Positions 1 to 6,558 of a stretch of DNA of 11,174 bases are shown here, in pieces. The translations under genes and the position numbers were made by a program. Source of the stretch: Bacillota bacterium (GTDB lineage: Bacteria > Bacillota > UBA4882 > UBA8346). Where the stretch lies: positions 1 through 11,174 of the forward strand of contig JAEZFP010000060.1 in NCBI GenBank assembly GCA_023417475.1, given 5' to 3'. Each line of letters starts with the position of its first letter. Position 1 is the stretch's first letter. The notes under the pieces are model-generated. The model was not told the origin of the DNA, searched no databases, and saw nothing but the letters and a program-made list of their open reading frames with translations.

Positions 1-18
1 TAGAATTTAAACCGAGCC

Positions 19-126
19 ATGATAGCCTCCAAAGTCTTGTTAGTACTATATTTGATTGGCTATTTGTCTCTAATTATCCTGGTTGTTTTTCAATTCTTTT
101 ACCTCTATTTTGGCACGGGGCTCTGA
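19..126 (+). CDS. Possible 35-residue single-helix membrane micro-protein
   Basis: An ATG at 19 opens a frame of 35 codons ending in TGA at 124-126; an in-frame TAG at 1-3 limits it upstream. The product starts MIASKVLLVLYLIGY and continues with an almost unbroken hydrophobic, aromatic-rich stretch (about residues 6-31), with one lysine near the N-terminus, as expected for a single membrane span. I do not recognise a family. No good Shine-Dalgarno sequence is visible in the 18 bases before the ATG, and the window edge hides any promoter. T-rich DNA can produce such hydrophobic frames by chance, so it is tentative. The 67-bp dispersed repeat begins exactly at its stop codon. Confidence 0.35.
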   Translation: MIASKVLLVLYLIGYLSLIILVVFQFFYLYFGTGL

Positions 127-192
127 AGGTCAGGGCTAAGCAGAAAACCGGTCTCAACCCCGGCTGCGGCCGGGCTGGGTTGTGCTTCGAAG
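126..192. repeat. Dispersed 67-bp repeat, copy A
   Basis: This stretch matches 9407-9473 in the same orientation at 63 of 67 positions. Three differences lie together at 141-143, just after the GGCTAAG block. The fourth (C167 here, A in the other copy) falls in the TGCG loop of a predicted hairpin. In that hairpin AACCC (156-160) pairs with GGGTT (177-181) and CGGC (161-164) pairs with GCCG (169-172), leaving a GGCT bulge. Both copies end in a CTTCGAAG palindrome. No coding frame is evident. It is a non-coding interspersed repeat of unknown type. Confidence 0.8.
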
Positions 193-195
193 TCC

Positions 196-309
196 AAGTG
201 CGATCCTTTTGTCCTTTAAAAGGACAACCACCATCCTTCGTTGTCGATCAAATCTTGATAGAGTTCAAAGCCATAGGGTTACCCTTTTAAAGGGCGAGGG
301 ATCGCACTT
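196..309. repeat. Nested palindrome block bounded by an 11-bp inverted repeat
   Basis: AAGTGCGATCC at 196-206 is perfectly inverted as GGATCGCACTT at 299-309. Inside are three tight palindromes: GTCCTTT-A-AAAGGAC (211-225), GGGT-T-ACCC (276-284) and CCCTTT-T-AAAGGG (282-294), the last two overlapping. No open reading frame or T-tract is apparent. It sits just beyond the stop codon of the thioesterase gene. It could be a small non-autonomous mobile element, a structured RNA or a regulatory region; the sequence alone does not decide. No flanking target duplication is visible. Confidence 0.5.
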
Positions 310-313
310 TGCG

Positions 314-766
314 CTACCCCCGGCCGGCCGGGGTGGCGGATTCCTTACCTTGTAAATTTGACCGAAATGTCGCTAACGACTCCTGTTTTCGGTAACCCGT
401 CCCCTGCATCAAAGCGATCAGTTCATTTTGATCATTGGTCACGCGAACCGTATAGGTTCCGAGTCGACCCTGGAGCGCTTCCTCTTTGGCCTCGGCGTAT
501 AACACCCCGCCGCTGACCGCCTTCAAAAAGGCGATGTTGGCATTGACGGCGACCGTCGCCGTCCCGCGCGAGTTGGCGGCGGCGGCTAACGCCAGATCGG
601 CCAAGGTAAAAATGGCGCCTCCTTGGACAATGCCCAACCCGTTTAAGTGTTTTGACCCGATCGTCAATCGCGCCTTCGCGTAACCAAGCTCGATTGCGAG
701 CAGTTCGATACCGACGGTTTCCATGCAGAACCGGTCGGCTAAAAGCGCTTCCGTTACCGCTTCCAT
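314..766 (-). CDS. PaaI-type hotdog-fold acyl-CoA thioesterase
   Basis: A 150-residue protein of the PaaI/4HBT hotdog family, cytoplasmic enzymes that hydrolyse acyl- or aryl-CoA thioesters. The family signature is clear: HLNGLGIVQGGAIFTLADLA (about residues 40-59), with N42, the GG pair at 49-50 and D57 in the positions used for catalysis and CoA binding. A hydrophobic strand pattern follows, ending at TVRVTNDQNELIA. Many PaaI proteins have HGG where this one has QGG. The ATG at 766 is supported by AAGGAG eight bases upstream. The last dozen residues (ESATPAGRG) look like a non-conserved tail and are encoded partly by a 16-bp GC palindrome at 318-333. It lies 74 bp downstream of the isomerase gene with a terminator between, so expression may depend on read-through. 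The actual substrate cannot be told. Confidence 0.85.
   Translation of the reverse strand: MEAVTEALLADRFCMETVGIELLAIELGYAKARLTIGSKHLNGLGIVQGGAIFTLADLALAAAANSRGTATVAVNANIAFLKAVSGGVLYAEAKEEALQGRLGTYTVRVTNDQNELIALMQGTGYRKQESLATFRSNLQGKESATPAGRG
318..333. repeat. Perfect 16-bp GC palindrome inside the thioesterase tail
   Basis: CCCCGGCCGGCCGGGG is a perfect palindrome that overlaps the final codons of the thioesterase gene. No T-tract follows on either strand, so it is not a standard intrinsic terminator, although it could act as a transcription pause or an mRNA 3' stabiliser. Confidence 0.6.
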
Positions 767-792
767 CGTTTCAGCTCCTTACATCGCCAAAT

Positions 793-820
793 AAAAAACC
801 CCCGCTTGCGACAGAGGTTT
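793..820 (-). terminator. Intrinsic terminator after the peptidyl-prolyl isomerase gene
   Basis: Read on the minus strand, AACCUC pairs with GGGGUU (one G-U pair) around an 11-base loop, followed directly by TTTTTTATTT. It lies just past the isomerase stop codon. The T-tract ends about 24 bases before the thioesterase ATG, leaving no room for a separate promoter. The hairpin therefore either attenuates or sets the level of thioesterase expression. Confidence 0.65.
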
Positions 821-840
821 ATTATGTAGCGAGACTTTAC

Positions 841-1362
841 TTATTCGGTAACCCGTTTGGCGGAGAGAATCACCACATCTTCAACGGGAACATCGTCATG
901 GTAATCAACCGTATGCGTGGGGACCGCTTTGATCGCGTCGACCACTTCCAAGCCGGAAACAACCTTGCCAAAAACGCAATAGCCGAATCCGGACGGAGTT
1001 TTGCTCCGGTGATTCAAAAAATCATTATCCACGACATTGATAAAAAATTGCGAGGTAGCGCTGTCAACCACCTGGGTTCGGGCCATGGCGATCGTGCCGC
1101 GTTCATTGGCCAAACCGTTGGTCGCTTCATTTTTGATCGGCGCCTGGTTGGCTTTTTCTTTGAGTCCGGCGGTCATCCCACCGCCCTGAATCATAAAGTT
1201 GGCAATCACCCGGTGAAAGACGGTGCCGTCATAAAAGTTGGAATCAACATAGTTTAAAAAGTTCTCCACTGTGACCGGCGCTTGTTCCGGAAACAACTCC
1301 AGTTTAATCTGGCCTTTGGAGGTCTCTAAAATCACTTGGGGATTGGGATTGGTTTGAGTCAT
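841..1362 (-). CDS. Cyclophilin-type peptidyl-prolyl cis-trans isomerase, cytosolic
   Basis: A 173-residue single-domain cyclophilin, which catalyses cis-trans isomerisation of X-Pro bonds during protein folding. Hallmarks are FHRVIANFMIQGG (about 49-61), giving the catalytic Arg51, Phe56 and Gln59. They also include ERGTIAMART and SQFFINVVDN, and the GFGYCVFGKVVSGLEVVDAI segment near the C-terminus. No signal peptide or membrane segment is present, so it should act in the cytoplasm like PpiB; its length matches that class. The ATG at 1362 has AAAGGAGA about eight bases upstream. An extended -10 promoter lies at 1399-1407, so the gene probably has its own promoter separate from the Liv operon. 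Confidence 0.93.
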   Translation of the reverse strand: MTQTNPNPQVILETSKGQIKLELFPEQAPVTVENFLNYVDSNFYDGTVFHRVIANFMIQGGGMTAGLKEKANQAPIKNEATNGLANERGTIAMARTQVVDSATSQFFINVVDNDFLNHRSKTPSGFGYCVFGKVVSGLEVVDAIKAVPTHTVDYHDDVPVEDVVILSAKRVTE

Positions 1363-1398
1363 GTTTGGTCTCCTTTACACTTCAACTTATCGTATTGT

Positions 1399-1407
1399 AT
1401 TATAGCA
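1399..1407 (-). promoter_or_regulatory. Extended -10 promoter for the isomerase gene
   Basis: On the minus strand the sequence TGCTATAAT combines a consensus -10 hexamer (1399-1404) with the TGn extension. It lies about 37 bases before the isomerase ATG. No good -35 hexamer stands at 16-18 bp spacing, which is usual for extended -10 promoters. Confidence 0.6.
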
Positions 1408-1471
1408 TGATTCCCATCCCAATAATCCATCCTTTTTTAAAAGGTCTGCAATTGGCATGATTTCTTCCGCT

Positions 1472-2227
1472 TTATTCATTCCCAACCACCGCTTTTAAAA
1501 CGGCGGCCGAGGTTGATTTCCCCAAATACGCTTGCTTGACATCGGCATGACTCATTAATTCGGCAGCGGTACCGGTAAAACTGATCCGGCCGTTCTCCAC
1601 CACATAACCGCGATGGGCGATCTTCAACGCCAAATTGGCGTTTTGTTCCACCAAAAGGATCGTCACTCCCGACCGGTTTAAGGACTCCACCACTTTAAAT
1701 ATCTCCTTGATCACCAGCGGGGCCAGGCCCAACGAAGGTTCATCCAACAACAGCAGCCGCGGACTGGCCATTAAGGCCTTGCCGATCGCCACCATCTGTT
1801 GTTGCCCGCCGGACATCGTGCCCGCCGGTTGTTCCAAGCGTTCCTTTACGATCGGAAACAACTGCAGCACCATGTCGAGATCATCAAAGACCGCCGTCTT
1901 CCGCCCTTTTTTCAACCGCAGATACGCGCCCAGCATTAAGTTCTCCCGGACAGTCATCGGCGCAAACAAACCCCGGTTTTCGGGAACCAGCGCCACGCCC
2001 CGGCTAACGATCCGATCGGTCGGCAGCTTTAACAGATTGTCGCCCTCAAAAAGCGCCTCGCCGGAGACGTTTTCCAACAGACCCATGATACTTAGCAGAA
2101 TGGTCGATTTGCCCGCGCCATTGGGTCCGATCAAGGTGACAATTTCACCGGGATTGACTTCAAATGACAGTTCATGCACCACATTCAGCTGTCCGTAAGC
2201 GGCGTTCAAATTCCGGATCTTAATCAT
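1472..2227 (-). CDS. livF: Branched-chain amino acid-type ABC transporter ATP-binding protein LivF
   Basis: One of the two cytoplasmic ATPases of a HAAT-family importer. The 251-residue product shows Walker A GPNGAGKST (about 34-42), an ABC signature MSGGQQQ (about 138-144) and Walker B LLLLDEP (about 158-164). It has LLVEQNANLAL in place of the H-loop histidine, the substitution typical of LivF and a good way to tell it from LivG. I place the start at the ATG at 2227 (MIKIRNLNAAYG), which fits the family N-terminus and has AGGAGG six bases upstream. An in-frame ATG at 2233 is also possible. The gene overlaps the end of livG, is the last of the operon, and is followed by about 110 bp without a clear terminator. 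Confidence 0.92.
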   Translation of the reverse strand: MIKIRNLNAAYGQLNVVHELSFEVNPGEIVTLIGPNGAGKSTILLSIMGLLENVSGEALFEGDNLLKLPTDRIVSRGVALVPENRGLFAPMTVRENLMLGAYLRLKKGRKTAVFDDLDMVLQLFPIVKERLEQPAGTMSGGQQQMVAIGKALMASPRLLLLDEPSLGLAPLVIKEIFKVVESLNRSGVTILLVEQNANLALKIAHRGYVVENGRISFTGTAAELMSHADVKQAYLGKSTSAAVLKAVVGNE

Positions 2228-2996
2228 CGCCATCCTCCTCTCCCAAGTAGGCGGCGATCACCTTGGGATGATTGCGGATTGCCGCCGGATCGCCTTCGGC
2301 AATCTTGGCGCCAAACTCCAAAACCGCCAGTTCGTCGCAGATGTTCATCACCAAATCCATATCATGTTCGACCAGCAAAACCGTAACTCCCTGTTGGCGA
2401 ATGGCTTGAACCAGTCTCCCCAACGCCAGTTTTTCGGTAATATTGAGACCGGCCGCCGGTTCATCCAACAGCAGCAACCGCGGTTTGGTCGCCAGCGCCC
2501 GGGCGATCTCCAATAAGCGTTGTTTGCCATAAGGCAAACCCGCCGCCATAGTGTCGGCCGCCTGGCTTAAGCCCACAAAATCCAGGAGTTGGCTGGCCCG
2601 ATCCCGGTATTGTCGCTCCTCCTGTCGCGTCCAGGGCAGATCGAACGCCGTCGCCAGCCAACCGCCGCGCAGTTGCTCATGAAAACCGACCATGACATTT
2701 TCCGCTACCGATAAGTTGGTAAAAAGCCGGACGGTTTGAAAGGTCCGGGCGATGCCGCGCCGGGCGATCCGGTGGACCGGCAATCCGGTCAGCACGTATT
2801 GTTGCATGCGAATCGTTCCGCCGCTAACCGGATAGAGGCCGGTGATCATATTGAAGAGGGTGGTTTTGCCCGCGCCGTTGGGTCCGATCAATCCCTTGAT
2901 TTGACCGGTCTGCAACGTTAAACTCACTTGATTGACAGCGGTGATCCCGCCGAAGTGTTTACTGACCTTGTCAAGCTGGAGTAAGATCTCACTCAT
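2220..2996 (-). CDS. livG: Branched-chain amino acid-type ABC transporter ATP-binding protein LivG
   Basis: The second ATPase of the importer, 258 residues. It has Walker A GPNGAGKTT (38-46), a Q-loop region ARTFQTVRLF (about 83-92), the degenerate LivG signature LPYGKQR (154-160), Walker B LLLLDEP (174-180) and an H-loop histidine at 211 in VEHDMDLVM. The C-terminal part EFGAKIAEGDPAAIRNHPKVIAAYLG is the typical LivG ending that packs on the permease. The ATG at 2996 has AAGGGAG about eight bases upstream. The start lies inside the end of livM (8-bp overlap), which suggests translational coupling and fixed stoichiometry. Confidence 0.93.
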   Translation of the reverse strand: MSEILLQLDKVSKHFGGITAVNQVSLTLQTGQIKGLIGPNGAGKTTLFNMITGLYPVSGGTIRMQQYVLTGLPVHRIARRGIARTFQTVRLFTNLSVAENVMVGFHEQLRGGWLATAFDLPWTRQEERQYRDRASQLLDFVGLSQAADTMAAGLPYGKQRLLEIARALATKPRLLLLDEPAAGLNITEKLALGRLVQAIRQQGVTVLLVEHDMDLVMNICDELAVLEFGAKIAEGDPAAIRNHPKVIAAYLGEEDGDD

Positions 2997-3963
2997 GATG
3001 AACTCCCTTCCCCCGTCGCAACGGCAAAACAGCTCTCCAAGCCGCTTCGAGCAACGCGACGACTCCTTTGGGAAGAAAAAAGATGATCATCATTAACAAC
3101 ACACCGTAAATCAGAATATCAAAATCTTTAAAGGAACGTAAAAGCTCCGGCAAGACTCCCAGCAACACCGTTCCCACGACCGGCCCCCACAGGCTGCCCA
3201 TTCCGCCGATGGCGACCATGGTCAGCAGCAGGACCGAAAAGCCAAATCCAAACGGTTCCGGGCTGATATAACTAATGGCGTACGCATACAACCCGCCCGC
3301 CACTCCGGCCAAAACGGCGCTAAACACAAACACCTGGACCTTGAGCCGCGCGGTATTGATCCCCAACGATTCGGCCGCGGTTTCGTTGGTGTGAATGGCG
3401 AGAAAGATCCGGCCAATTTTCCCGCCGAGCAGGTTTTGGAGTAATAATTGGACCAAAACGATCAAACCCCAGACCAGGAAATAAAGCTGAAAATCGCCGG
3501 AAAACTGATAACCGCCGATGCTCAATTTGGGGATATTGCTCATCCCCTGGGTGCCGCCGGTCCATTCGACCAGTTCGTCCATGAAAATCTGCACGATGAT
3601 GCCAAAGCCCAACGTGGCCATGGCCAGATAGTGACCTTGCAGTTTCAACGCCGGCCGGCCGATCACCCAGGCAACCCCGGCCACCAAACAAGCGGCCGCC
3701 GCTAAAGCCAAAAAGGGATCCCAATGAAACCGGGTGGTGAGGATGGCCGCCCCATAGGCGCCGATGCCAAAGAAAGCCGCGTGGCCCAATGAGATCTGAC
3801 CGGCGTAGCCGATCAGCAGATTCAGGCCGATCACGGCCAAAGCGTAAATTCCGATCAGTACCGCCACGTTTAGCAGGTAACGGTTGGGCAACAGCCACGG
3901 CGTAACCATCAGCGCCAAACTGACGCTCCATAACATTCGCCGGTTATTCTTCATTGGCGTCAT
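2989..3963 (-). CDS. livM: Branched-chain amino acid-type ABC transporter permease LivM
   Basis: An integral membrane permease of 324 residues (BPD_transp_2 family) that pairs with LivH to form the channel. The family motif NLLIGYAGQISLGHAAFFGI lies in the first third, with several long hydrophobic helices after it; the conserved GGMGSLWGPVVG segment is near the C-terminus. The ATG at 3963 (MTPMKNNRRMLW) is chosen because GGGAG stands seven bases upstream and because it forms the classical ATGA overlap with the livH stop codon. The open frame continues upstream to 4266, but that part lies antiphase inside livH, has the arginine-rich composition of a shadow frame and has no family resemblance. 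A second in-frame ATG at 3954 is less likely. Confidence 0.92.
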   Translation of the reverse strand: MTPMKNNRRMLWSVSLALMVTPWLLPNRYLLNVAVLIGIYALAVIGLNLLIGYAGQISLGHAAFFGIGAYGAAILTTRFHWDPFLALAAAACLVAGVAWVIGRPALKLQGHYLAMATLGFGIIVQIFMDELVEWTGGTQGMSNIPKLSIGGYQFSGDFQLYFLVWGLIVLVQLLLQNLLGGKIGRIFLAIHTNETAAESLGINTARLKVQVFVFSAVLAGVAGGLYAYAISYISPEPFGFGFSVLLLTMVAIGGMGSLWGPVVGTVLLGVLPELLRSFKDFDILIYGVLLMMIIFFLPKGVVALLEAAWRAVLPLRRGKGVHHE

Positions 3964-4829
3964 GATTTTCTCCCAAAAATCCCCTGGGGACGGATAAATA
4001 ATACCAGGATCAACAGGCCAAAGGTGATCGCGTTCCGGTATTGCGACGAGATGAACCCGGCGCCGAGCGACTCGATCACGCCCAGCAGCAATCCGCCGCA
4101 GATGGTCCCGACAAACGAATTGAGGCCGCCGATGATCGCGACCACAAAACCCTTCAGTCCCAACATGATGCCCACATCGTAACTGGTGAGATTGGTGGGG
4201 GCGATCACAATTCCGGAGACGCCGCCCAAGGCGGCGCTGATCGCAAAGGAGAGCTTCAACATCCATTCGGGTTTGATGCCGGAGAGCGACGCGCCCTGGC
4301 GGTTGACCGCGTTGGCCCGCAACGCCTGGCCGGTCAAGGTATGTTTGAAAAAGAGATGCAGCCCCAGCATTAATACGAACGCGGTTCCCAGGATAATCAC
4401 TTGTTGGGGGATGATCGCCGCCCCGCCGATGATGATCGGATTGCCCGCCACAAACACCGGCAACGAAAAGGTGTCTTTGCCCCAGATCAGCATCGCTAAA
4501 CCGCGAATGGCGATCGAAGCGCCGATCGTCAGGATGATGATTGCAAAGGGGGTCGCTTTTTTAAGCGGCCGGATGGCGATGTGTTGAAACCCGATCCCAA
4601 ATAAAGTGACCGCCCCAATCGCCAGGATGATTGCCAACGGCAACGGCAAACCCAACGAATATAAGGAGACTGCCGCCATGCCGCCCAACATCACAAATTC
4701 GCCTTGGGCGAAGTTAATGATTTCGCTGGAATTATAGATTACCATGAAACCCAGGGCGATGAGCGCATACACACTGCCCTGGGTCAGTCCGCTGATTAAG
4801 AATTGTAAAATCACCGCGCTGGTCCACAT
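3960..4829 (-). CDS. livH: Branched-chain amino acid-type ABC transporter permease LivH
   Basis: The partner permease, 289 residues, strongly hydrophobic throughout with about eight predicted membrane segments. The LivH signature GFMVIYNSSEIINFAQGEFV (about 27-46) is intact. The C-terminal half contains GLKGFVVAIIGGLNSFVGTI and GGLLLGVIESLGAGF, both typical of the family. It starts with ATG at 4829, 13 bp after the receptor gene ends, with only a weak GGCGGG-type ribosome site. Coupling to upstream translation is therefore likely. It ends in a 4-bp ATGA overlap with livM. Confidence 0.93.
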   Translation of the reverse strand: MWTSAVILQFLISGLTQGSVYALIALGFMVIYNSSEIINFAQGEFVMLGGMAAVSLYSLGLPLPLAIILAIGAVTLFGIGFQHIAIRPLKKATPFAIIILTIGASIAIRGLAMLIWGKDTFSLPVFVAGNPIIIGGAAIIPQQVIILGTAFVLMLGLHLFFKHTLTGQALRANAVNRQGASLSGIKPEWMLKLSFAISAALGGVSGIVIAPTNLTSYDVGIMLGLKGFVVAIIGGLNSFVGTICGGLLLGVIESLGAGFISSQYRNAITFGLLILVLFIRPQGIFGRKS

Positions 4830-4842
4830 GGATTATACCCGC

Positions 4843-6000
4843 CTACTTTAATAACGTCCATTTCTTATTGACGATCTTTAACATCGCGCAACCGTTTTCG
4901 GACAGACCGTCATGGTTGGTGGCCGAATAGCTGAAGACCCCGCCGATGCCGGGAAAGTTTTTGGTGTTTTCAATGGCCTGACGCAGTTTGGCGCGGTCGT
5001 TGCCGGCTTTTTTCAACGCCAGCACAATAATGTTTAAGGCGTCATAGGCATGACCGCCGTAGTGATCGGCCGACCGTTTGTAGGTGGCTGCGAAGTCTTT
5101 GGCATATCCGAGCAAAACTTTCTTTTGCGGGTCAGTGTTGGGGAGTTCCCCGGCGACAATCAGTTTGACCGCCGGCAAAATGACCCCGTTGGCTGCCGCT
5201 CCCGCCTGGTCGAGGAAGGCTTGATTGGCGACCCCGTGACTCATCACCAACGGAATGGTGATCCCCAATTGTTGAACGTTCTTCGCCACTTGGGCCGGGG
5301 CCGGATTGGTGCCCCAACAGATGATGGCTTGGGCCGGAGTGGTCCGGATTTTGGTCAGTTGAACCGTCATATCGGTATCTTTGGTATTAAACGCTTCTTC
5401 AGCGGCGATCGTTATTTTATATTGGCCCGCCAGTTCTTTGATCTGGTCCCGGCCGCTGGCGCCATAGGCGTTGGAATCGTAAATGATCGCAATCTTGGTG
5501 ATCTTTTGTTGGCTTAAGTAAGTCAGGATCTTCCCGACCATCAGAATATCGGTCGGAGCAACCCGGAAGACCCACGGTTTTAAGGGATTGGTGACTGCCG
5601 CTCCCGCAACCATCGAGACTTGGGGAACTTTCGAAGCTTCGGCGATCGGCGCGACCGCCATGGTCGGCCCGGTGCCGCTGCCGCCGACGAGGGCGCAAAC
5701 TTTATCTTGTTCAATCAGCTTTTTGGCGGCTTTTACCGCGCTGGTATTATCGCTGCCGTCGTCTTCAATAATCACTTTGAGCGGATGGCCGTTGATGCCG
5801 CCGGCTTTGTTGATCTTGGTCTCCAGCATCACTAAGGTATCCCGTTCCGGGGTCCCCAAGGGGGCGTTCGGACCGGTAACCGAGACGAAAGCGCCGACCA
5901 GATACGGTTCTTTGGCGTTGTCGGCCGCCGCGACGAGCGGCAGGTTGACGACGAACATTATGGCAATGAAAATCAGGACTCTTTTTAGACAGGGTTTCAT
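4843..6000 (-). CDS. Branched-chain amino acid-type ABC transporter substrate-binding protein (LivK/LivJ-like)
   Basis: The extracytoplasmic receptor of the transporter: 385 residues with a type 1 periplasmic-binding-protein fold. A signal peptide is visible, MKPCLKRVLIFIAIMFVVNL followed by PLVAAADNA. Cleavage is probably after an Ala by signal peptidase I; there is no Cys at the end of the hydrophobic core and so no lipobox. The mature part begins with VGAFVSVTGPNAPLG and NKAGGINGHPLKVIIEDDG, the usual ligand-site region of this family. The ATG at 6000 is supported by a near-perfect AAGGAGGT eight bases upstream. The open frame upstream to 6099 runs through a terminator hairpin and is not coding. 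The ligand may be Leu/Ile/Val, but this family also binds amides, urea and aromatic acids, so the substrate is not settled. Confidence 0.9.
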   Translation of the reverse strand: MKPCLKRVLIFIAIMFVVNLPLVAAADNAKEPYLVGAFVSVTGPNAPLGTPERDTLVMLETKINKAGGINGHPLKVIIEDDGSDNTSAVKAAKKLIEQDKVCALVGGSGTGPTMAVAPIAEASKVPQVSMVAGAAVTNPLKPWVFRVAPTDILMVGKILTYLSQQKITKIAIIYDSNAYGASGRDQIKELAGQYKITIAAEEAFNTKDTDMTVQLTKIRTTPAQAIICWGTNPAPAQVAKNVQQLGITIPLVMSHGVANQAFLDQAGAAANGVILPAVKLIVAGELPNTDPQKKVLLGYAKDFAATYKRSADHYGGHAYDALNIIVLALKKAGNDRAKLRQAIENTKNFPGIGGVFSYSATNHDGLSENGCAMLKIVNKKWTLLK

Positions 6001-6031
6001 CGAATCGACCTCCTTAATATGGCGAGGAAGG

Positions 6032-6072
6032 CAAAAATAAAAAACCAGACACAATAGCCCTGTCAGGTTTTT
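6032..6072 (-). terminator. Terminator or attenuator hairpin in the Liv operon leader
   Basis: On the minus strand a 12-bp stem with one mismatch (6061-6072 pairing with 6040-6051) encloses a nine-base loop. It is followed by a long T-tract (TTTTTT-A-TTTTT). It lies about 150 bp after the thioredoxin-like gene and 31-40 bp before the receptor ATG. It may end the upstream transcript, or act as an attenuator for the Liv operon. I looked for T-box landmarks (AGGGTGG-type antiterminator) in the 219-bp leader and did not find them. I see no convincing promoter between 6073 and 6219. Confidence 0.6.
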
Positions 6073-6219
6073 AGCGGTCACAACCCAATCGGCTACCATG
6101 CTACCATACTACACTGTTTGAAAATCCAAGTTTTCTATTTAAGCTACTATCCTACAGAGGTTATTTATTCAACACATTGCGAAAGATTCCTGCCGCATAG
6201 GTCGCAAAAAGTTCTTTGG

Positions 6220-6558
6220 TTATACCGGGAGGCAATCCTGGAGGAACTTCAGATAGTGGTTTTCACTCAAGCCCACGCCGGGGATTCCGTCCAACCGTTT
6301 GACAAGTTGCCCTTTTTCGAAATAAAGCGCCGTCGGAATGACCTCGATGTCATAGGTGTCGGCGACGGTCTCCTGGTTGTCCAAAACCGCGCCAAAATGG
6401 GCTGACGCTTGGACGTTTTGCTCAAAAAACGGTAAAAACCGCCGGCAAAACGGACACCAGCTGGCATAGACCAAGGCCACCACCCGCTCCTCCGCCTGCA
6501 GCAACGCGTTAAAACTTTGCTCGTCCTCAAGGTGGCTATAATTTTCAAGCGTCTTCAT
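6220..6558 (-). CDS. Thioredoxin-fold protein with CPFC active site
   Basis: A 112-residue thioredoxin-like protein, probably a cytoplasmic thiol-disulfide oxidoreductase. It carries VYASWCPFCRRFLPFF (about 30-45) with the redox pair Cys35-Cys38 and the cis-proline motif VIPTALYF (Pro75). A glycine-containing turn and final helix end in LKFLQDCLPV. The CPFC dipeptide differs from the CGPC of canonical thioredoxin and resembles thioredoxin-like and glutaredoxin-like variants. I choose the ATG at 6558 (MKTLENYSHLEDEQ) because GGGAG lies about ten bases upstream. An in-frame ATG at 6585 has a poor ribosome site. The start overlaps the end of the upstream small gene by 14 bp, so the two are probably co-translated. 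Confidence 0.85.
   Translation of the reverse strand: MKTLENYSHLEDEQSFNALLQAEERVVALVYASWCPFCRRFLPFFEQNVQASAHFGAVLDNQETVADTYDIEVIPTALYFEKGQLVKRLDGIPGVGLSENHYLKFLQDCLPV

Noticed and set aside
652..1257. 201-codon plus-strand frame opposite the isomerase gene
   Set aside because: It is antisense to a clear cyclophilin, has low-complexity shadow composition, no ribosome site and no recognisable motif.
3320..3931. 203-codon minus-strand frame inside livM
   Set aside because: Out-of-phase shadow of livM, arginine-rich and motif-free.
3964..4266. Upstream extension of livM overlapping livH by about 300 bp
   Set aside because: The extra residues are Arg/His-rich shadow sequence of livH, have no LivM similarity, and the ATG at 3963 has both a ribosome site and the classical ATGA overlap.
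6001..6099. Upstream extension of the receptor gene
   Set aside because: It runs through the terminator hairpin, has no ribosome site, and would bury the signal peptide; AAGGAGGT before 6000 decides the start.
6073..6219. T-box riboswitch in the Liv leader
   Set aside because: The terminator suggested it, but no AGGGTGG-type T-box sequence or clear specifier region is visible on the minus strand.
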